Of a stretch of 64,000 nucleotides of DNA, positions 26,240 through 34,603 are shown piece after piece. Positions within the stretch are counted from its first letter, which is position 1. Each line of letters starts with the position of its first letter. The notes under the pieces are model-generated. The model was not told the origin of the DNA. It worked only from the letters and a program-made list of their open reading frames with translations, and did not search any database. This DNA comes from Pirellulales bacterium (GTDB taxonomy: Bacteria; Planctomycetota; Planctomycetia; Pirellulales; JADZDJ01), in the NCBI GenBank assembly GCA_035656635.1, contig DASRSD010000067.1:1-64000 (forward strand), given 5' to 3'. The position numbers were made by a program, and so were the translations under genes.

Positions 26240-28237
26240 TTACACCGCAACTGCGTCTTGCATCATTTCCTGCAGCACTTCGTGCAGTTCCTGGTAACCA
26301 CGCATGACGCACTTCATGTTGTCTTGCACAACTCTGTCGCCGCGTTTGCCGAAGTATTTTCGCAGCGCTTTTTCCACACCGGCATAAACTTGTTCGTCGC
26401 TCATGCCGCTTTGTCGACCATAGGGCGTGAGCTTGAGGAACGCGCCCAACAGCACAATACCCTGCATGCGCATTTGCAAATCGGCCACCGAGGCTACTTC
26501 GCGGGCAATTTGCACCATGTCGGCATAAAACACCCGCAAGTGCTTGTCGCGGATGGTACGTCTATGATGGTCGGGAATGCGCTGCCACACGTCGTGGGGT
26601 TCGGTATAGGTCGATTGCATCACAATTGCCCCGCCATCGACCAGGCCTTCTAGCGGATTGCCGCTGAATAATGCCGTGGTGTCGTTCAGCACGACCAGGT
26701 CAACGTATTCCAATTCGCTGTGCAAATAAATGTGCCGGTCGGCAATGGAAAGGTAATATGTGGTCGGCAACCCTTTCTTTTCTGATCCATATTTTGGATA
26801 TGCCTGCACGTCTTTGCCAAACACGTCGCCGCCAATCGTGGCGATGACTTTATTCGTCGTCACCGACCCAAAGCCACCAATACTGTGCCCGCGCATGGAA
26901 AACGTGCCCGATTCGCGCAAATCGGGGTCTTCGTTTACTTTCAGAGCCAGCGCATGATCGATGCCCACGCAAAAATAATCCTGACCGTCTTCTTGCATGT
27001 TCTCGACCACGGCAATAATGTCGCCCGGCCGCACGTCACGGCTTCCTAGTCCGGCTGCGCCGGAATAAATTTGCGGAATCTGCTCGATTTTTTCCAAGCC
27101 GTTTTGCCCCGTCACGGCGTCGCAAAACGCCGCTTTAATTTCCCGCGTCAAATGGTTGCCCGTGGTCGAAAGCGGGTCGTCCATTCGTTCCAGTACGGTA
27201 AAGGCTTTGCAGTGCTGCAAGGCACCCACGATCTGTCGACTGGGGAACGGCCGGAAACAACACACCGTTAAACACCCGACTTTAATGCCCCGTGATCGCC
27301 GCAGATAATCAACCGTGGCTTCGCACGTTTCCATGTAACAACCCATGCCGACGATGATGTATTCCGCATCTTCGCAACGGTATGGCAATACAAAATCGTA
27401 CCGCCGCCCGGTATTTTTGTAGAACACGTCGAATGCGTCGCGCAATGCCGGACCCACCCGGTCGTAATACCAACGTTGGGCAATCTTCCCCTTCATGTAC
27501 GAATCTTGGTTTTGCACCACGCCCGACATTATCGGGTTCGCTGGATCCATTAAATTCACCAGCTTTTCCGTTGGGCTGCCGACGAATTGCTTCATGAACT
27601 CCGGCTCCGGCAAGCGTACTTTTTCCACGGTATGGGTCGTCAGAAAACCGTCCTGCACGTTAAAAAACGGCGTAACTGAGGATTCCGCGGCACGCCGGCA
27701 AATGAGACATAAATCGCCAGCTTCTTGAGCGTTGCGGCCAAATAGCATGCCCCAACCGGAATCGGCCACGCTCATCAGGTCGTCATGGCCGGCGTGCACG
27801 TTCAATGAATGGCTGGTTAAGGCCCGCGCGCCAATATTCATAACCACCGGTAAGCGTTTGCCGGAAATGGTGTACAGCACTTCTTTCATTAGCACGAGGC
27901 CCTGACCCGACGTAAAGTTGGTCACGCGGCCACCGCTGGCGGCAAAGCCCTCGCAAAATGAGGCCGCCGAATGCTCACTTTCCGGTTCGACGAAAATCAG
28001 CACGTCGCCCCACAAATTCTTCCAGCCATTCATCACGGCATTGTTGTAACCTCCGCCCATCGTCGTCGAACTGGTAATCGGAAACGCTCCGGCCCCTTGT
28101 GTGACACGAATCTCCACATGCACGACAGCCTCCGCGCCGTCGCAGGTGGTGGGAATGCCAGGAAACGGAACCTGTTTGCCGTTTTCGCTGGTCGACGCAA
28201 CGCCACCGGTTTCATTGGAACGGATGACCATCGTCAT
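26240..28237 (-). CDS. 2-oxoacid (pyruvate):ferredoxin oxidoreductase, alpha-gamma subunit
   Basis: This 665-residue protein contains the PFOR domain I pyrimidine-binding fold (the region around ITSSTTMGGGYNNAVMNGW and FTSGQGLVLMKE), domain II, and then the gamma domain with the sequence SMRGHSIGGFGSVTTNK, which binds CoA-related elements in the family. Single-chain PFORs of about 1170 residues contain the same domains plus those of the next gene, so the enzyme here is split after the gamma domain. The ATG at 28237 is chosen because GGGAG lies six bases upstream; an ATG at 28276 would add a non-conserved leader. The two genes are 58 bp apart and evidently an operon. Confidence 0.88.
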   Translation of the reverse strand: MTMVIRSNETGGVASTSENGKQVPFPGIPTTCDGAEAVVHVEIRVTQGAGAFPITSSTTMGGGYNNAVMNGWKNLWGDVLIFVEPESEHSAASFCEGFAASGGRVTNFTSGQGLVLMKEVLYTISGKRLPVVMNIGARALTSHSLNVHAGHDDLMSVADSGWGMLFGRNAQEAGDLCLICRRAAESSVTPFFNVQDGFLTTHTVEKVRLPEPEFMKQFVGSPTEKLVNLMDPANPIMSGVVQNQDSYMKGKIAQRWYYDRVGPALRDAFDVFYKNTGRRYDFVLPYRCEDAEYIIVGMGCYMETCEATVDYLRRSRGIKVGCLTVCCFRPFPSRQIVGALQHCKAFTVLERMDDPLSTTGNHLTREIKAAFCDAVTGQNGLEKIEQIPQIYSGAAGLGSRDVRPGDIIAVVENMQEDGQDYFCVGIDHALALKVNEDPDLRESGTFSMRGHSIGGFGSVTTNKVIATIGGDVFGKDVQAYPKYGSEKKGLPTTYYLSIADRHIYLHSELEYVDLVVLNDTTALFSGNPLEGLVDGGAIVMQSTYTEPHDVWQRIPDHHRRTIRDKHLRVFYADMVQIAREVASVADLQMRMQGIVLLGAFLKLTPYGRQSGMSDEQVYAGVEKALRKYFGKRGDRVVQDNMKCVMRGYQELHEVLQEMMQDAVAV

Positions 28238-28634
28238 GATCTCCCGAGAAAATAGAATTCCGCGCTGATTGCACACTTTGATCAGGCAGTGATCAAGCGC
28301 CGGATAAAGTCAGCACGCCGCACGCAGCCGCTCGCCCATAAAAAACGTGGGCGAGTAGTTACGTCAAACGACCCAAATTCCTAATCAACGCGCCTTGCGG
28401 CTTATTCCTCGCTTGGCGCGGTGTACTCGGTTGCAACGAAAGGAACTGCGGTCTCGGTCGTGCGAAGCGGACGAACGTGGCAATAAAGAAGGAAAGAAAA
28501 GATTTGCCAAAAGGAAACCACGCTCGAACGGGTCCATTGCCAATAAGATATGAGATTTTCGAGATGCTGTCAAAGATCAGCCAGTAGAATTCTTGGAATT
28601 CCATCGCCGCATACGCTAGATGCCTACTTCCAAA
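28238..28634. other. Intergenic stretch upstream of the oxidoreductase operon
   Basis: About 400 bases with no supportable gene. Two short minus-strand frames (28359-28604 and 28385-28573) are Arg/Phe/Ser-rich, have no motif and overlap each other. The notable element is a perfect hairpin at 28331-28355, listed separately. The promoter for the oxidoreductase operon is expected in the left part. Confidence 0.5.
28331..28355. promoter_or_regulatory. Perfect 8-bp inverted repeat upstream of the oxidoreductase operon
   Basis: CTCGCCCA and TGGGCGAG flank the nine bases TAAAAAACG. The centre lies about 105 bases upstream of the chosen start of the alpha-gamma gene. There is no U-tract after either arm, so an operator or an RNA hairpin near the 5' end of the operon mRNA is more likely than a terminator. 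Function is inferred from position only. Confidence 0.35.
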
Positions 28635-29999
28635 TCATTGTCGGCCACCTTGCCTCATGCCAACTGTTCGTGTCGGCGGCGTAATTGATGTGGGAATTTC
28701 ACCACGCAACAGTTTGCCTCCCGTCCCCACAAGCCACAAATAGTGATCGCTTGGCAACCCTTCAAAAGTCAGAAACTGGCTGTCGCCGACCGGTGGATCG
28801 TTCGTGCACTTGAAAATGGCCGTTCCTTCATCCATTTCGTCGAACATGGCCTGATAAATCATCGTGGCTCCCGCTTCACGGGCATCAACGTACTGTCGCC
28901 ACAAAAACTCTCCCTTTAGCCGCGGAATTTGGTCCGAAGGCGATTTCGGGTTCATATTATGCCAACTGAAACCCGGAAAGACGACCGGCAAATAGTCCTT
29001 CCCATGGTCATGGCACCAATTTAGATCGGGTTGCAAATCATGAGCAGCGTGATGGTCAACGCCATCCAACGTTGAATACCGCCCAACGGTCCACGGGCTG
29101 ATGATGTCAGCTTTCAACAGTGTGGCATGTAAAGCAGGGTCGGGAATGGTGTCACGGTCCAGCGTTCGCCAACCCGTCGGCACACCCACCATCACCTTGT
29201 TGCCACCGTATTTCGGATCGTTTTCGAGAAAATCGAGCAGCCGACCGCAATCATCCAGCGTGTAAGCTCGATGATCATTAAAACCAATGCCCCACACAGC
29301 GATAACCGGCTTACCCCCATGATGCAAATACGCACGGTCGTTGGCATCCCGACCCAAATGCATTTTGTCGACGAGCAATTTCCAATCGTCGATCGCATAT
29401 TGAATACCGCCGGCTTGTACTCCCGACAGATCATACATCACGGCATAGCAACGGCCGTATCGATTCGCTCCCTCGCGGCAGGAATTTAACACTGCATTGC
29501 AATGCCGCAAATTCACAGGCGAGATAGTTTCCACGACAAACCGTTGCACAAACACGCCATCCAAGCCATATTGCTGCATCCATTGAAAATGCCGCAACAC
29601 CGTTTTCGGTTGATCGGCGCTATAGACATATGCCGGGCTGCCATCGCTATAAGAAAACCGCGTGATAAACTTCTCGTCGGCACCCAGTTCGCTGACGTCG
29701 GGCCAAAAATCAATATTGCACCGCCCCGGCCGAAATTCTCCGTGCGATTCATAATGATGCCATCCCAGGCCCGAAGAATCGCCCGCGCAGGTAAACCAAC
29801 CCTGGTAACCAGCTATTACTTTCCCGGTCAGAGTGCTGCAATCGACGCCGGTTTCGCTGGCGCCATGGTACGGCTGCATGGCGCTGACGACTTCATCCCG
29901 CGTGAACTTTGGTTCCGCCGCGATCGCGCTCAACGAAACCAAAATCTGCGCCAGAATCAGCGCTGCAACAAAACGGGAAGCGCGGATCATTCGGCTCAT
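28635..29999 (-). CDS. Secreted glycoside hydrolase family 71/99-like protein
   Basis: A 454-residue exported protein. Residues 1-26 form a signal peptide (MSRMIRASRFVAALILAQ, then LSAIAAEP). The mature part starts with the GH71/99-like pattern TGKVIAGYQGWFTCAGD and shows further TIM-barrel-type strands such as YGLDGVFVQRFV, GKPVIAVWGIGFND and YLPVVFPGFSWHNMNP. GH99 enzymes act on alpha-mannosides and GH71 on alpha-1,3-glucan; no substrate can be assigned. The frame is open to 30290, but the ATG at 29999 begins the signal peptide and overlaps the stop of the upstream gene as ATGA, so the two are translationally coupled. Confidence 0.8.
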   Translation of the reverse strand: MSRMIRASRFVAALILAQILVSLSAIAAEPKFTRDEVVSAMQPYHGASETGVDCSTLTGKVIAGYQGWFTCAGDSSGLGWHHYESHGEFRPGRCNIDFWPDVSELGADEKFITRFSYSDGSPAYVYSADQPKTVLRHFQWMQQYGLDGVFVQRFVVETISPVNLRHCNAVLNSCREGANRYGRCYAVMYDLSGVQAGGIQYAIDDWKLLVDKMHLGRDANDRAYLHHGGKPVIAVWGIGFNDHRAYTLDDCGRLLDFLENDPKYGGNKVMVGVPTGWRTLDRDTIPDPALHATLLKADIISPWTVGRYSTLDGVDHHAAHDLQPDLNWCHDHGKDYLPVVFPGFSWHNMNPKSPSDQIPRLKGEFLWRQYVDAREAGATMIYQAMFDEMDEGTAIFKCTNDPPVGDSQFLTFEGLPSDHYLWLVGTGGKLLRGEIPTSITPPTRTVGMRQGGRQ

Positions 30000-30739
30000 C
30001 CCATGCGAAACCGTCGCAGCGACGATCCGGAAAGCACCAACATCATCGATAACATGATCATATAGATCATCGACCGAAAATTTGCCCCTCCAAAAATTGC
30101 AACCAAGCTGATCGCCGCAAAAACCCACCCCGCCGCTTGAGCAAACCAGCCAATGCCGTGCATGATGCGAGCACCTCGGCGGTCGCTCGGCCGCCGGCCG
30201 ACAATGGGTTCCTGCACGGCCGATAAATCGCCGATCGCTTTGCCCATGTGGTTGGAAATTTGCGTCGCAATTTGTTGTGCGTCCGGCCATAGCATTCCCG
30301 GGAGAATGAATTTTCCTGCAGCGGTATACAGAACAAATTCCTCCTGCACTCCGCCGGGCGCCAGCATGTTCGTCAAGGCGAAGGGCTGAATGCCGGCAAC
30401 TTCATTCCACGCCAATCTCACGCGGCGCATTCGCCGTATTGACCACATCGAAAATCGATGAGCATACATCTCCAGGCCGTCTTCTCTAATGGCTACATGC
30501 GCTCGCCATATTCCAATCCCCAAACTCATCAGCCATAGACTGAACCATGTCAGTGGGTCAAGGAATACCAGCATTGCTAAGGCACTGGAACGCGCCAAGT
30601 TGAATGGCTGCTTGTTTTCACCGGTAATTCCCCAAGCCAAGAGAATTCCCAAGATCAACGTCATTAATCCGAAAATAACCGGAGGCCAACCTTTGGAGCG
30701 GTAGGGATGAAATCTTGATACGGCGGTATCGGTTTGCAT
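29996..30739 (-). CDS. Membrane protein with PH-like middle region
   Basis: The 247-residue protein has two hydrophobic segments near residues 20-36 and 57-75, then a soluble region of about 100 residues with the pattern HVAIREDGLEMYAHR followed by RRVRLAWNEVAGIQPF and FVLYTAAGKFILPGML, and two more segments near the C-terminus. The soluble part resembles bacterial PH-like domains between membrane helices (alternating strands, a lone Trp and a final helix). I do not recognise a specific family. The stop overlaps the start of the GH-like gene by four bases. Why a PH-like membrane protein is coupled to an exported hydrolase is unclear. Confidence 0.7.
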   Translation of the reverse strand: MQTDTAVSRFHPYRSKGWPPVIFGLMTLILGILLAWGITGENKQPFNLARSSALAMLVFLDPLTWFSLWLMSLGIGIWRAHVAIREDGLEMYAHRFSMWSIRRMRRVRLAWNEVAGIQPFALTNMLAPGGVQEEFVLYTAAGKFILPGMLWPDAQQIATQISNHMGKAIGDLSAVQEPIVGRRPSDRRGARIMHGIGWFAQAAGWVFAAISLVAIFGGANFRSMIYMIMLSMMLVLSGSSLRRFRMG

Positions 30740-30755
30740 CCCTCAAGTTTACCCA

Positions 30756-33700
30756 TCAATGGACTCCCGTCTCAACCACAGTTAGCACGGCGGCTTCAAC
30801 CGGCCGTTGAATCAGCGGCTTCGATTGGACTGGGGGCAAAGGATGATCTTTCGACTCTTGCGGTTCTCGCGGTTCCGAATCTTCTTGATCGGTATCGTAC
30901 CACCGCCGGATGCGCCGAGTTAAATCGTTTATTCCTTCAATCACATAGAAGAATACAGGCGTTAGAAAAATGCCGAACAGGGTCACTCCCAACATTCCGC
31001 CAAACACGGCGGTTCCTAAAGTGCGGCGCATTTCCGCCCCGGCCCCCACCGAAAGCACCAATGGCACCACGCCCAAAATAAATGCAAACGATGTCATCAC
31101 AATCGGCCGCAACCGCAAGCGGCACGCGGCCAGGGTCGCGTCAAACCGAGTCATTCCGCCAATGCGCCGGGCCCGCGCGAATTCCACAATCAAAATCGCA
31201 TTTTTGCAAGCCAATCCAATCAACACTACAAACCCAACTTGCGTGAAAATATTAATATCGAGGTTCGCAAATAGCACCGCCGCAATGGAACACAGCAAAC
31301 ACATGGGCACAACCAAAATCACGGCCAGCGGCAGCGACCAGCTCTCGTATTGCGCCGCCAGCACTAAAAACACGAGCACCACCGCCAGCAAAAATACCAT
31401 CATCGCCGTGTTGCCGGTTTGTAATTGCAATAGCGCCAGCTCAGTCCATTCGGAGCGCATCGACCAGCTTAAATTCTTGTTCACCACATTCTGCATCAGT
31501 TCGATCGCCTGGCCCGAGCTAACGCCTTCGTCGGGGCTACCATTAATCGCCGCGGCCGGATACATGTTGTAACGATTCACCAGCGCCGGCCCGGCAATGT
31601 CGCGCACTTGGGCAAACGACCCGAACGGCACCATGCCGCCTTTGTCGGTGCGCATTTTCAGTTGCTTCAAGCCGTCGATCTCCTGGCGGAAATCTTTATC
31701 TGCTTGTACGTTCACCTGCCAGGTGCGGCCGAACTCATTGAAATCGTTGACATACAGCGAGCCTATGTAAACTTGCAGCGTGTTGAACACTTCGGCCATC
31801 GAAATGCCCAATGTTTTGGCTGCCGTGCGATCGATGTCCAAATACAGCCAGGGCGTGTTGGCACGGAAGCTGGTGAACAAATCTCGCAGACCCGGGGTGC
31901 GCAAGCCGTCAGCCACGGTGGCGTCGGCGACATCTTGCAGTACCTGCAAGCCACCGTTGCCTCGATCTTCAATCATCATTTTGAAGCCGCCGACATTGCC
32001 CAGCCCTTCCAAAGGCGGCGCGCCAAGAACTTGAACTATCCCTTCCGAAACATCGCTTTGCAGGCGGTCCTGCAGCCGGGTACGAATGGCTTCCGCTGAT
32101 AAATCTGGCGACAGCCGATCGTAAAAATCGTCCAACATCACGTACATGGCTCCAAAGTTGGGCGAGTTCGCGCCGAGTAATATCGATTGCCCAGAAATGC
32201 CTACGGTGTGCTTCACGCCTGGAATTTTCTTGGATTCTTCCTCCATTCGCTGCATCACTTGCTCAGTGCGGCCCACCGAAGCGGAATCGGGCAGCTGCAA
32301 ATTCACGACCAGGTAGCCCTTATCCTGCGAGGGAATGAATCCTTTGGGGGCGATGTTAAATCCGGCGTACGTCAGATACAGCAAGAATCCGTAGGCCGCC
32401 AGCGCCAACACCGAAACCCGCAGCAGCTTGCCGACGGTCCACGTGTAGAATCGCGACGTGTAATCGAAGCCGCGATTAAACCATCGGAACGCGATACCCA
32501 GCAGTTTGTTAAGCGGCCACGCCACAATGCCGCCGGCAATCGCGCCCAACGCGGCGCCAATCCAAGGAGCAACTGCGGGAGTAACCTCGATCGGCAAATT
32601 CTGGCCCGCTGCGGCAACCCAATTCGATAAAAACTCCCAGCCCGCCCAAGCTCCGGAAAGCACAAATACGAGCCACGGCAGCGGAGGAGCGGCGTGTTTA
32701 TCGCGCGGCCGCAACAGTAACGCGGTTAGCGCGGGACTAAGGGTCAGCGAATTGAACGCTGAAATTACCGTCGATACAGAAATCGTCAGCGCAAATTGCC
32801 GGAAAAACTGCCCCATGATGCCGCTGATGAAAGCGCACGGAATAAATACCGCGCTCAGCACCAAGCCCACGGCGATGACCGGGCCGGACACCTGCTCCAT
32901 GGCCTTAATGGTGGCGTCGCGCGGCGATAGACCGGTTTCAATGTGATGTTCCACCGCCTCGACCACCACAATGGCGTCGTCCACCACAATGCCAATCGCC
33001 AGCACCAATCCGAACAGCGTGAGATTATTCAGGCTGAAGCCCATGGCCGCCATCACGGCAAAGGTGCCCACAATTGCCACCGGCACGGCAATCAGCGGAA
33101 TAATCGCCGACCGCCAGTTCTGCAAGAACACCAACACCACAATCGCCACCAAAATCACGGCGTCGCGCAACGTTTTGTACACTTCGCTAATCGATTCATC
33201 AATAAACGGCGTCGTATCATACACAATCGAATAGTCGAGCCCTTCCGGGAAGCGGCTTTTCAAATCGTCCATCTTCGCCCGCACGCGCCGGGCAATTTCC
33301 AAGGCATTCGAGCCGGGCAATTGATAAATCGACAGCGCCACCGAAGGCTTGCCATCCAGACGGCAGGTTTGATCGTAGCCTTGGGCGCCCAATTCAATGC
33401 GGGCCACGTCTTTCACCCGCACAATGCGGCCCGAGGCGTCGGCCTTCAAAATCATGCCGGCAAATTCCTCGGGATCGGCCAACCGGCCCATGGTCGAAAT
33501 GGTGTATTGAAATGTTTGCCCCGATTTCACCGGCGGCTGGCCAATTTGCCCGGCGGCCACTTGCGTATTTTGCTGCTCAATGGCCTGCACTACGTCGTTG
33601 GCCGAAAGATTAAGCGTCGACATTTTTTCCGGGTCCAGCCACAGCCGCATGCTGTAATCGCGCTGGCCGATGTAGGCAATGTCTCCCACGCCCTCCAAGC

Positions 33701-34205
33701 GGGCCAACTCATCCTTCAATTGAATGGTGGCGTAGTTGCTCAAATACAAGTTGTCACGCCTGCCATCGGGCGAAAACAAGTTCACAATCATCAACGTGCT
33801 GGGCGATTTTTTCTTCACCGTAATGCCGCGGCGCTTCACCAAATCGGGCAAAATCGGCTCGGCCAACGCCTCGCGGTTTTGCACCAGAACTTGGGCCATG
33901 TTCAAGTCGACGCCGTTGTGGAACGTAACCGTAAGCACGTAGGCGCCGTCGTTGGTGCATTGCGACGACATGTACAACATGCCTTCCACGCCCACCACTT
34001 GCTGTTCAATCGGCGCGGCCACGGTGTCGACCACCACTTGCGCGTTGGCCCCGGGATACGTGGCCGAAACTTCAATCGTGGGGGGCGTAATCAGCGGATA
34101 CTGCGCAATGGGAAGCGTGAACCGCGCAACGCTGCCGGCCAACGTGATGATGATCGACAGCACGCTGGCGAAAATCGGTCGATTAATAAAGAACGTCGAA
34201 AACAT
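30756..34205 (-). CDS. RND efflux pump permease, HAE1 family (second of two)
   Basis: An inner-membrane proton-driven drug exporter of 1149 residues. It has FINRPIFASVLSIIITLAG at the N-terminus, the two porter-domain repeats and the proton-relay aspartate pair in TM4 (GIVVDDAIVVVEAVEHH). Between TM6 and TM7, residues about 505-620 form an extra segment with two hydrophobic stretches (LPWLVFVLSGAWAGW and PWIGAALGAIAGGIVAWPLN) that AcrB lacks; the other permease has an equivalent. The C-terminal tail is charged and Pro-rich. The pump should pair with the adaptor at 38364-39539. No TolC-like outer-membrane factor is encoded in the window. Confidence 0.93.
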   Translation of the reverse strand: MFSTFFINRPIFASVLSIIITLAGSVARFTLPIAQYPLITPPTIEVSATYPGANAQVVVDTVAAPIEQQVVGVEGMLYMSSQCTNDGAYVLTVTFHNGVDLNMAQVLVQNREALAEPILPDLVKRRGITVKKKSPSTLMIVNLFSPDGRRDNLYLSNYATIQLKDELARLEGVGDIAYIGQRDYSMRLWLDPEKMSTLNLSANDVVQAIEQQNTQVAAGQIGQPPVKSGQTFQYTISTMGRLADPEEFAGMILKADASGRIVRVKDVARIELGAQGYDQTCRLDGKPSVALSIYQLPGSNALEIARRVRAKMDDLKSRFPEGLDYSIVYDTTPFIDESISEVYKTLRDAVILVAIVVLVFLQNWRSAIIPLIAVPVAIVGTFAVMAAMGFSLNNLTLFGLVLAIGIVVDDAIVVVEAVEHHIETGLSPRDATIKAMEQVSGPVIAVGLVLSAVFIPCAFISGIMGQFFRQFALTISVSTVISAFNSLTLSPALTALLLRPRDKHAAPPLPWLVFVLSGAWAGWEFLSNWVAAAGQNLPIEVTPAVAPWIGAALGAIAGGIVAWPLNKLLGIAFRWFNRGFDYTSRFYTWTVGKLLRVSVLALAAYGFLLYLTYAGFNIAPKGFIPSQDKGYLVVNLQLPDSASVGRTEQVMQRMEEESKKIPGVKHTVGISGQSILLGANSPNFGAMYVMLDDFYDRLSPDLSAEAIRTRLQDRLQSDVSEGIVQVLGAPPLEGLGNVGGFKMMIEDRGNGGLQVLQDVADATVADGLRTPGLRDLFTSFRANTPWLYLDIDRTAAKTLGISMAEVFNTLQVYIGSLYVNDFNEFGRTWQVNVQADKDFRQEIDGLKQLKMRTDKGGMVPFGSFAQVRDIAGPALVNRYNMYPAAAINGSPDEGVSSGQAIELMQNVVNKNLSWSMRSEWTELALLQLQTGNTAMMVFLLAVVLVFLVLAAQYESWSLPLAVILVVPMCLLCSIAAVLFANLDINIFTQVGFVVLIGLACKNAILIVEFARARRIGGMTRFDATLAACRLRLRPIVMTSFAFILGVVPLVLSVGAGAEMRRTLGTAVFGGMLGVTLFGIFLTPVFFYVIEGINDLTRRIRRWYDTDQEDSEPREPQESKDHPLPPVQSKPLIQRPVEAAVLTVVETGVH

Positions 34206-34603
34206 AAGCGTTGATCACGATTGCTCGATTTATCTTCCCTGGGGAAATGTTTTTTCAGTTGTGTGTCCAGGATTTTTATTTTCCGGACAGAACGGGAGTG
34301 TTTTGTCCGTCAACCACCGCCGCAGACTCGGAAAATCTGTCACTTCGCGATTCCAGCGCCTGCCAATACGGCCGGCATTTACGTCCGCCGGTGCGCGTTT
34401 TCGCACCATGGTTGTCAGCGCGCGGGCTTTTCTGGGGCGGCCCGCGCACCACGGAATCACCTGGGCAGCGTTCGGAATCGGATCGATGTCATGCATAAAT
34501 ATGTTCATCTGTACACTAATCGGCCTAGTATGCCATTCGCCGGGCGGTATGGCAAGGGAAAATTGGGCCAGCGCGTCATTTTTAATCGCCTCGTTCGCAT
34601 TCG
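34206..34603. other. Long gap between the two RND permease genes
   Basis: Nearly 400 bases between two genes of one apparent operon. Minus-strand frame 34230-34508 is Arg/Pro-rich without motifs and is not supported as a gene. An inverted repeat CGGACA (34284-34289) with TGTCCG (34304-34309), plus a nearby GTGTCC, lies about 80-100 bases upstream of the second permease. The gap is long enough to hold an internal promoter, so the second permease may not depend only on the upstream promoter. Confidence 0.45.

Noticed and set aside
28359-28604. Two overlapping small minus-strand frames between oxidoreductase and GH genes
   Set aside because: Biased Arg/Phe/Ser composition, mutual overlap and no ribosome binding site.
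32943-34214. Long 423-codon plus-strand frame
   Set aside because: It lies antisense to the RND permease gene, is His/Arg/Gln-rich, and shows no motif. High-GC coding often opens such frames opposite the gene.
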